Origin: Deltaproteobacteria bacterium UBA5205
GTDB taxonomy: Bacteria; Desulfobacterota; Syntrophorhabdia; Syntrophorhabdales; Syntrophorhabdaceae
DNA: 63,258 nt
Assembly (NCBI GenBank): GCA_002412715.1
Contig: DHVP01000006.1
Coordinates: 178,976 to 242,233, forward strand
Direction of reading: 5' to 3'
In this document: positions 57,476 to 63,258 of the stretch, one piece after another
How the letters are laid out: every line of letters starts with the position of its first letter
Numbering within the stretch: position 1 is the stretch's first letter
Made by a program: the position numbers and the translations under genes
Notes under the pieces: generated by a model
Database searches by the model: none
What the model saw: only the letters and a program-made list of their open reading frames with translations
What the model was told of the DNA's origin: nothing

Positions 57476-58345
57476 CTACACCCGCTCTTCCAGTTCTTTC
57501 TGTTTGCCGAATATCCCCGATGGCTTGACGAGCAGCGTGATAATAATGGCGAGAAGGGCAACGACCATCTGGTAGTGGGCCGAGATGAAATACTCCGTCA
57601 AGATCTGGGCAAAGCCGATAATGAAGGAAGCGACGATCACTCCTCCCCAGCTGCCCAATCCCCCGATAACGCAGACGGCGACGGCGAAGACAAGAACGTT
57701 GTACCCGCCCTCCACGACTATGTTCCCCAGCGGCAGAAGGAGCACGGCGGCAAGACCGGCCAGCGCCGAACCTATGGCGAGGGAGAGAACGGCGGTCATA
57801 TCGGAATTGATGCCGAGCATCATTGCCGCCCTCTCATCCTGGGCAATACCGCGAAAGGCAAGGCCGACCTTTGTAAAACGGGTGAACATGTAAAGAATGA
57901 CGAAGGTCAGTATGCCCGCTCCGACGATGATCAAGCGCTGGTAATCGACGCTCACACCAAGGACGTTGATGGAGCCGGCGAAGAAAGTGGGCAGCACGAA
58001 TGTCCCGCCGCGCAGACCTCCCCACCTGAGCCCCTCGAGAATGGCGAGCCCGATCGCATATGTCGCTATAATCTCCGATATCTCCATGCCCCTGATCCTC
58101 ACCAGTATGAACTGGTAGATCGCCGCTCCCACAAGGCTGGTAATAATCACCCCCGCCAGGATCGCCAGAAGATAGGGAATTCCGAGAAACTCATTGAGAA
58201 ACAACCACGTGAGATATCCCGAGGCGACGTACAGGGCCCCGTGAGCAAAGTTCGGGACCCTGCTTATGCTGTAAACAAGGGTGAAGCCAAGCGATATCAG
58301 GGAAAGGGTGATGCTGTTGATGATCCCATATACGAGAAGCTCCAT
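57476..58345 (-). CDS. livH: LivH-type ABC transporter permease
   Basis: A 289-residue permease with about eight hydrophobic segments and the LivH signatures 'LGFTLVYSISRVPNFAHGALYVASGYL' near residues 20-47 and 'GLAFRGIAQDERAAMMLGIN' near 168-188. It pairs with LivM. It follows the substrate-binding protein gene by 18 bases on the minus strand. Confidence 0.9.
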   Translation of the reverse strand: MELLVYGIINSITLSLISLGFTLVYSISRVPNFAHGALYVASGYLTWLFLNEFLGIPYLLAILAGVIITSLVGAAIYQFILVRIRGMEISEIIATYAIGLAILEGLRWGGLRGGTFVLPTFFAGSINVLGVSVDYQRLIIVGAGILTFVILYMFTRFTKVGLAFRGIAQDERAAMMLGINSDMTAVLSLAIGSALAGLAAVLLLPLGNIVVEGGYNVLVFAVAVCVIGGLGSWGGVIVASFIIGFAQILTEYFISAHYQMVVALLAIIITLLVKPSGIFGKQKELEERV

Positions 58346-58363
58346 ATGTCCCCTCTTTCCTTT

Positions 58364-59620
58364 TTACTTCATCCACGGCGGGAGAATTATCTTTCCCTCG
58401 GCTACTTTCGGAGGAAAGATCTGTACTCTTTGACCCTTTTGCCATTGAATGATACCCGTTACCGCGCCTTCCTTCGGGTCGAGCGATGGAATGATCTGGT
58501 GCGATTTCTTGTCAAATCTCATCCTGCCATACACGCCCATGAGGTCCTGGTTCTCGAGCGCGGTAATGACCTTGTCGGAATCGGTGCTTCCCGCCTTCTC
58601 GATGGCGTCTTTCAACTGGTAGACAGCCATGTAGCTCGATGAAGTGCCGTATCCCTCGGGCTCGAGGCCCCATTTTTTCTTATAGGCATCGACGAATTTC
58701 ATCGTCCATGGAGTGATCTTAGAAGGAGAGTTTCCACCGTTGACAAGGTTCACAATGAGATACTCACCCTTGCCTCCCGAAGCCTTCATGAAACCCGGCT
58801 GCTCGGCGGCATTCACAAATCCGATGGGGATGCATTTGAGCTTCATGTCCGCCCACTGCTTGAGAAGAATGGTGCTCTCAGGCATGTCCATCCACAGAAA
58901 GAGGATCTGGGCGCCGTTCTTGCCGGCATCGGAGAGTCCGACAGAGTAGTCTGTTGTCCCGGTGGGGTAGATCTTCGGGGCCATCACGGTCCAGCCCTTG
59001 GCTTTCAGGGCCTTCTCCATTGCCTCTCCACCCGCGCGGGCATGTGCGACATCCTGAACCATGATGGCGGCGGTCTTGAACCCGTAGCTCTTCCTCATAT
59101 CTTCAAGAAGGGAGACAAACTCCGGCATCATAACGCCGACATGACTTGTGTTCCTGAAACAGTATTTGTACTTGTTGTAATTGTCCGCGATCTTCTTGTG
59201 ATATGCGGGAGTCAAAACCCCGGTGGTGAGGATGCTGACTTTCTTATACCTGTTCAAGATGTCCATTGCGGCAAGGGCCGCTTCCGACCGCACCGGTCCA
59301 CCAACGATGAAGTCCGCTTTCTTCTCGAGTATCAGCTTTTCCAGACCAAGAAGAGCCTCGCTGACGGGGACGCCGGGTTCCAGGTCCCTGGTGTCGATGA
59401 CCTCCACCTTGAACGGCCTTTTTACGTTGCCCACCTGTACTCCACCCGCGGCATTGATCTCGTCCGCCGCGAGTTTGATGCCCCGCTCGGCATCCCATCC
59501 ATAAAGGAATGCTGTCGCCAGCGGTGCGCCGATGACGATGGGATCCGCCGCACCGACCATTCCGGGCACGAATAATCCCAGGGTACACAACGCAACAACG
59601 GTGCACATCAGCTTTCTCAT
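58364..59620 (-). CDS. livK: LivK-type periplasmic substrate-binding protein
   Basis: A 418-residue periplasmic binding protein with a signal peptide (residues 1-24, MRKLMCTVVALCTLGLFVPG) and a Peripla_BP_6 fold starting DPIVIGAPLATAFLYG. 'RGIKLAADEINAAGGV' near 45-60 and 'VGGPVRSEAALAAMDILNRYK' near 105 are family blocks. The downstream CoA ligase suggests that it binds a carboxylic acid. First gene of the livKHMGF-ligase operon. Confidence 0.88.
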   Translation of the reverse strand: MRKLMCTVVALCTLGLFVPGMVGAADPIVIGAPLATAFLYGWDAERGIKLAADEINAAGGVQVGNVKRPFKVEVIDTRDLEPGVPVSEALLGLEKLILEKKADFIVGGPVRSEAALAAMDILNRYKKVSILTTGVLTPAYHKKIADNYNKYKYCFRNTSHVGVMMPEFVSLLEDMRKSYGFKTAAIMVQDVAHARAGGEAMEKALKAKGWTVMAPKIYPTGTTDYSVGLSDAGKNGAQILFLWMDMPESTILLKQWADMKLKCIPIGFVNAAEQPGFMKASGGKGEYLIVNLVNGGNSPSKITPWTMKFVDAYKKKWGLEPEGYGTSSSYMAVYQLKDAIEKAGSTDSDKVITALENQDLMGVYGRMRFDKKSHQIIPSLDPKEGAVTGIIQWQKGQRVQIFPPKVAEGKIILPPWMK

Positions 59621-59850
59621 GCTAACCTCCCCCTTGCTTATATTTGATTCCCCTTGAACCTTTCCAACGGACTGAGCAATATTTATGCCATGTCCGATGG
59701 TTTACATCCCCGTGGGCGGGGCGGAGAACGCTGTTTCCAGCGGACTACGCGTTTATCCGGAGAAGAGATGTAGAACACCGGGAGAGGATGGCCGTGAACG
59801 AGAATTGCAGAAAACTTTCACTCGCCGAAGGGAAAGATTGAAAGAAACTT

Positions 59851-60018
59851 TTACTTTTGGTCGTGTATTTTTGTTCTGACGATCCCGGCGCTGGTGATTT
59901 CTTTTGCAAGACTATCTTCGGAAATTTCAAGAATGGCGCTTGCCTTCTTCAAATTCCAGCCTGTCTTTTCGAGCACTTTGCAGATATGCTCTTTTCGTAT
60001 CTCTTGCAGGGTTTTCAT
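59851..60018 (-). CDS. Small Fis-type helix-turn-helix protein (55 residues)
   Basis: A 55-codon frame starting MKTLQEIRKEHICKVLEKTG, ending TKIHDQK. It aligns with the C-terminal HTH_8 (Fis) domain of the response regulator just upstream (LQDVEKVHILKVLQHTGWHF), including the 'KTGWNLKKASAILEIS' helix-turn-helix. So it is a separate copy of a DNA-binding domain, directly downstream of the regulator gene (43 bases). It may bind the same DNA sites and modulate the regulator. No strong ribosome site is seen. Confidence 0.65.
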   Translation of the reverse strand: MKTLQEIRKEHICKVLEKTGWNLKKASAILEISEDSLAKEITSAGIVRTKIHDQK

Positions 60019-60061
60019 TGAAGGGGCCACGAGCGTACTAGTGCAATTAGGATGCCAGCAA

Positions 60062-61426
60062 TCAAGAGGGAAGGACGATATCGTATTCCTTCAATTTCTG
60101 CCTGAGAGTAGGCCGCGATATTCCAAGGATGCCGCAGGTCTTCCCGAAGTGCCACCCTGTATGCTGGAGGACCTTCAGGATATGGACCTTCTCGACGTCC
60201 TGCAGAGTGGTCATTGCTCCGACAGGTTCTTCGATCTCTTCGCTGACGGATGCACCCTTTTCGAGCAACGTTACGATGAACTCATCGAGGATCACCTCAC
60301 CCGGTGTGGAGATTACTCCCCGCGTGAGGACGTTCTCCAATTCCCGGACATTGCCGGGCCAGGGATGGGCAAGAAGCCTTTCGATCGCCTTTTCTTCCAC
60401 CCTTTTTATGCTGTGGTGCAGGTCGGCGTTGATCTTCTTGAGGAGGTATTGTATGAGAAGCGGGATATCCGACCGTCTGTCCCGAAGCGGCGGCACCCTG
60501 ATCATCGCGACGCTCAGCCTGTAGAAGAGATCCTCCCTGAAATGCCCGTCCCTCACCATCTGCCAGAGGTCCTTGTTGGTTGCGGCGATAACCCTGGCAT
60601 TCGATTTGAGGCTTCTCTCGCCGCCCACGTGTTCAAATTCCTTTTCCTGGAGAAACCTCAAGAGCTTGGCCTGCAGTTCAAAGGGAATCTCTCCCACTTC
60701 GTCGAGAAAGATCGTACCTTCGCCGGCAAGCTCGAACTTTCCTTTCTTTGTCGCGATGGCACCGGTGAATGAACCCCTCTCGTGTCCGAAAAGTTCGCTC
60801 TCAAGAAGCGTTCCCACGATGGACGAGCAGTTGATCCCGATGAACGGTGCGTCGTTCGCCGAACTGTGATAGTGGATTGCACGGGCTATCATCTCTTTGC
60901 CCGTCCCCGTCTCTCCTTCTATGAGAACCGTCACCTTGTTTTCGGACAATATCCCGATAGCCTTGAAGATCTCCTTCATGGCCCGGCTCTTGCCGATAAT
61001 CTTCCCCTTTTCATATATAAGGGAGGGATCGAGAGATATGGCGTTCGCGGCGGGCCCCGGTGCTCCCGCCCGTGCCGCCCGTTCAACGGCGCTTTCCAGT
61101 TCTTCGATGTCGATCGGCTTCGGAATGTACTCGCAGGCGCCTAACTTCATGGCCTTGATCGTCGTGTCCATATCGTGGAAGGCGGTTATGATGATGACAT
61201 TGCTCTTTCGTGTCGTCTCCCGGAACTCTTTTAATACCTCAAGGCCGTCCTTATCGGGCAGGCGAATGTCGAGCACGATCACGTCGGGCTTGAACGAGTC
61301 ATTCTTTTTGATTGCCTCGGCGGCCGTCATGGCGCAGGCCACGTTGTACCCCTTCTCGCTCAGAAACATCTCCAGCGACTCGAGGAGTGACCTCTCGTCG
61401 TCGACGATGAGTATTTTTTTCCTCAT
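60062..61426 (-). CDS. NtrC-family sigma-54 response regulator
   Basis: A 454-residue regulator from the ATG at 61426 (AAGGGGGG upstream; overlaps the kinase stop by four bases). A receiver domain (KKILIVDDERSL; phosphorylated Asp in VIVLDIRLPDKDG near residue 52) is followed by an AAA+ domain (Walker A GETGTGKE near 170; sigma-54 loop GSFTGA) and a Fis-type HTH (GWHFGKTCGILGISRPTL). It should activate sigma-54 promoters when phosphorylated by the kinase next to it. Its target genes are not obvious; livKHMGF is the neighbouring operon on the same strand. Confidence 0.93.
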   Translation of the reverse strand: MRKKILIVDDERSLLESLEMFLSEKGYNVACAMTAAEAIKKNDSFKPDVIVLDIRLPDKDGLEVLKEFRETTRKSNVIIITAFHDMDTTIKAMKLGACEYIPKPIDIEELESAVERAARAGAPGPAANAISLDPSLIYEKGKIIGKSRAMKEIFKAIGILSENKVTVLIEGETGTGKEMIARAIHYHSSANDAPFIGINCSSIVGTLLESELFGHERGSFTGAIATKKGKFELAGEGTIFLDEVGEIPFELQAKLLRFLQEKEFEHVGGERSLKSNARVIAATNKDLWQMVRDGHFREDLFYRLSVAMIRVPPLRDRRSDIPLLIQYLLKKINADLHHSIKRVEEKAIERLLAHPWPGNVRELENVLTRGVISTPGEVILDEFIVTLLEKGASVSEEIEEPVGAMTTLQDVEKVHILKVLQHTGWHFGKTCGILGISRPTLRQKLKEYDIVLPS

Positions 61427-62946
61427 TGTCCCCCCTTCCCCAGAGGCACCATCATCGAAAGATGTACACCACCCGTTCTCTTCGAGGCAACACCTACAGT
61501 CCCCCCATGTGCCTCGATAACTTTCTTTACATTCCATAGCCCCAGGCCCGTCCCTTTCTTCTTGTTGCTGAAAAAAGGGTCGAAGACATAGGGAAGGTCT
61601 TCATCTGCTATGCCGGGCCCGTCATCATCTACCTCGATTTTCACCTTCTGTGCGTTTCCCGACCCATATTTTGTCGATATCCCTATCCGCCCGCCATTAG
61701 GGAGGGCATCGATGCAATTCTGGAGCACATTTATGATGGCCTGCTCAATCTTGTCCCGATCGATAAGCATGTCCGGAATTTCGCTCGAAAGCCTCCTTCG
61801 CACCCTGATGCCCTTTTCCTGGAATCGTACCGTCATCATCTCAACGCAGGAGGCGATGATCGACTTGATAGATGCGGGCTTGAGGTCAAGCCGGAGGGGT
61901 TTTGCGAAATCCAGCATCTCGGTGAGGATCCTTTCGAGACGCGATATCTCTTCCGTCATGATTTCCATACGCCGTTTATCATTCCCTCTAAATTCCAGCT
62001 TTTTAAGCAATATCTGTATGTTCATCTTGACGGAGGAAAGAGGGTTTCTGATCTCGTGGGCAAGAGATGTGGTGAGCTGACCGATATGGGCAAGGCTCTC
62101 CGATTCGCGCACTTTTCTTTCCATTTCGACCCGTTCCGTTATGTCCCTGCATATGCCGACGGCGGCCGTTTCACCCCGGTAGACGATGAGCTTCACCTTG
62201 TTCTCCGTAGGAAGGGCGCGGCCGTCTCTGGTGCGGCGGAAATACATGTAGAGGTCCTGGGCGGCTCCCCTCTCCACTCGCTTCTCGTAGATCTTTCTCA
62301 CCTCGGCGCGCGATTCCGGCGCAATAAAATCAAGGTAGGGCCTGCCGACAACCTCTGCCACGGTATAACCGTGAAGGTCGCAAAAGGCCTTGTTGGCAAA
62401 GACGATGATGCTGTTCTGGTTGACGAAATACCCATCGTTTATGTCCTCAACGAGTACGCGGTATTGCGCTTCCGATTCGGCAAGTTCGCTGGTGCGCTCG
62501 TCAACCTGTTGTTTCAGGTCCTGGGCATGGTCCCTTATCTGCTTCTCGTGGAGCTGCTGGAAATTATCGCTGAATCTGGTGATAGTGTAGTAGAGGCACT
62601 CGTTTACCCGTTCCAGGGCACTTTGCAGCTCACGCTTCTTGAGCTCTGCCGTCAGGACCGGCGTTACCACCTTCCTGAACATCTCATAAGCGCCCTGCAC
62701 CTCCGAGAGGGAAAACCCGCCAAGCAGTCTCAGCGCCGTAATCCACCGGATATGGCAGTCTATCATCCTGTAATCACGGTCAACGAGCACCGCGTAACTG
62801 GCATCAAAAGCGGCCGCGACGGTAATACCCAACTCGTCGACAGGGCGACACCCATAGCGTGGCCCCATCTTCCCACGAAGACGCCCAACCCATTCGGCAA
62901 TGATATCTTCCCTGTGTTTTCTGAGGATATCCGCAACTCGCATCAT
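61423..62946 (-). CDS. PAS-domain sensor histidine kinase with RsbRD-type N-terminus
   Basis: A 507-residue cytosolic kinase. Residues 1-110 look like an RsbRD N-terminal sensor domain (ILRKHREDIIAEWVGRL). A coiled coil leads to a PAS domain at about 160-280 (DGYFVNQNSIIVFANKAF, 'CRDITERVEMERK'). HisKA follows with the phosphorylated His in SLAHEIRNPLSSVKMN near 294, and an HATPase domain (DDGPGIADEDLPYVFDPFF, KKGTGLGLW). No membrane segment, so it senses an internal signal. It is coupled to the regulator gene. Confidence 0.92.
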   Translation of the reverse strand: MMRVADILRKHREDIIAEWVGRLRGKMGPRYGCRPVDELGITVAAAFDASYAVLVDRDYRMIDCHIRWITALRLLGGFSLSEVQGAYEMFRKVVTPVLTAELKKRELQSALERVNECLYYTITRFSDNFQQLHEKQIRDHAQDLKQQVDERTSELAESEAQYRVLVEDINDGYFVNQNSIIVFANKAFCDLHGYTVAEVVGRPYLDFIAPESRAEVRKIYEKRVERGAAQDLYMYFRRTRDGRALPTENKVKLIVYRGETAAVGICRDITERVEMERKVRESESLAHIGQLTTSLAHEIRNPLSSVKMNIQILLKKLEFRGNDKRRMEIMTEEISRLERILTEMLDFAKPLRLDLKPASIKSIIASCVEMMTVRFQEKGIRVRRRLSSEIPDMLIDRDKIEQAIINVLQNCIDALPNGGRIGISTKYGSGNAQKVKIEVDDDGPGIADEDLPYVFDPFFSNKKKGTGLGLWNVKKVIEAHGGTVGVASKRTGGVHLSMMVPLGKGGQ

Positions 62947-63258
62947 TCAATTCTTGCCCATCCCGGCAGAAAGGTCAAGACCCCCCCCAGGGAGAAGAGG
63001 GTTTCGCGTTTCGGGTTTCAGGCTTAAGAATAGAATGTAAAAGCTACGATCTCCCCGGTGAGGCCACCCCCGATTATCCATCATTCCGACTGAGACCAGG
63101 CACAACGACATCCAGACCCGGGCAGCAGAAAGAACTCACGCACCGGGATGCGGCCGGTTACGAATGGACTCAAACGGGGTCTTTGCTCCAAAACTTCTCC
63201 TGGTTTCCGGCCTTCGCCGGAATGACGGAAGCAAAGGATGGAAGTAGGGAAGGATGGA
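62947..63258. other. Intergenic end of the window
   Basis: No gene is visible in the last 312 bases. They hold a short palindromic repeat at 63205-63222 and repeated GGAAG/GGATGG motifs at the edge. The promoter of the sensor kinase should be in the first part of this stretch but is not clear. Confidence 0.5.
63205..63222. repeat. REP-like palindrome
   Basis: TTCCGGC-CTTC-GCCGGAA (63205-63222) is a perfect 7-bp stem with a 4-base loop, followed by TGACGG. This form is typical of small extragenic palindromes scattered in bacterial genomes. Only one copy is visible in this window. Confidence 0.5.

Noticed and set aside
57575..58642. A 355-codon open frame on the plus strand
   Set aside because: It is antisense to livH and the end of livK. 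The composition (many G, D, E, N, H) is typical of a shadow frame.

Overview
The window looks like a chromosomal segment of an anaerobic, Gram-negative, moderately GC-rich bacterium, most likely of the Desulfobacterota (old Deltaproteobacteria) kind, perhaps a syntroph. This is an inference from gene content: Pal and other lipoproteins (Gram-negative envelope), many NtrC/sigma-54-type regulators, ThyX instead of ThyA, a KamA radical-SAM enzyme, a YedE/TusA pair, GH57 and GlgC glycogen genes, a Liv transporter joined to an acyl-CoA ligase, and above all an enlarged version of the 'orange protein' (ORP/MrpORP) locus known from Desulfovibrio. No rRNA, phage, IS element or CRISPR array is visible.

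Layout. 1-17.2 kb is mostly housekeeping: a truncated tRNA, DUF1015 protein, TrmN6-like methyltransferase, polyprenyl diphosphate synthase, glgC, rsmI, a lytic transglycosylase, pgsA, a KamA-like enzyme, pal, a PfkB kinase, a pair of gate-domain membrane proteins, hisS, a NifU-like scaffold with an altered ligand, a TPR/cysteine-cluster protein, an MFS exporter, a QueF-like protein without the catalytic cysteine, and thyX.

17.2-37.4 kb is the unusual part. It holds six NifX/ORP-type cofactor-binding domains in four architectures (stand-alone, DUF134-NifX, Mrp-NifX, cation-diffusion-facilitator-NifX), two Mrp ATPases, two MinD-type ATPases with inserted ferredoxin domains, a NifU-type scaffold, XdhC, a MoaE-like protein, DUF364 and DUF1847 proteins, two DUF134 regulators, a sigma-54 activator and several tiny zinc-ribbon or DUF5320 proteins. 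Together they suggest a system that builds, carries or senses a metal-sulfur cluster, with its own metal transporter and regulators. Promoters of yedE and of the two DUF134 genes carry short perfect or near-perfect AT-rich palindromes. Two of the NifX fusions keep a strong Shine-Dalgarno sequence and ATG at the domain junction, so a free NifX domain may also be made.

37.4-47.9 kb carries DsrE-like, ArsC-like and thioredoxin-like proteins, a zinc-type CDF exporter, several very small proteins, a STAS protein, and an ABC transporter in which one 940-residue chain joins a permease to two substrate-binding domains. 48-53 kb has a GH57 glycosidase, an MscS channel and an M23 peptidase. 53.2-59.6 kb is a LivKHMGF transporter plus acyl-CoA ligase operon. 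59.8-62.9 kb is a two-component system (PAS histidine kinase, NtrC-type regulator) with a separate 55-residue Fis-type DNA-binding protein.

A dispersed G-rich heptamer repeat (TAATGGG/TTATGGG/TAATAGG type, often led by GACAGG) sits at gene 3' ends at about 3.1, 6.3, 10.3, 47.5 and perhaps 54.9 kb, and in several cases supplies the stop codon.
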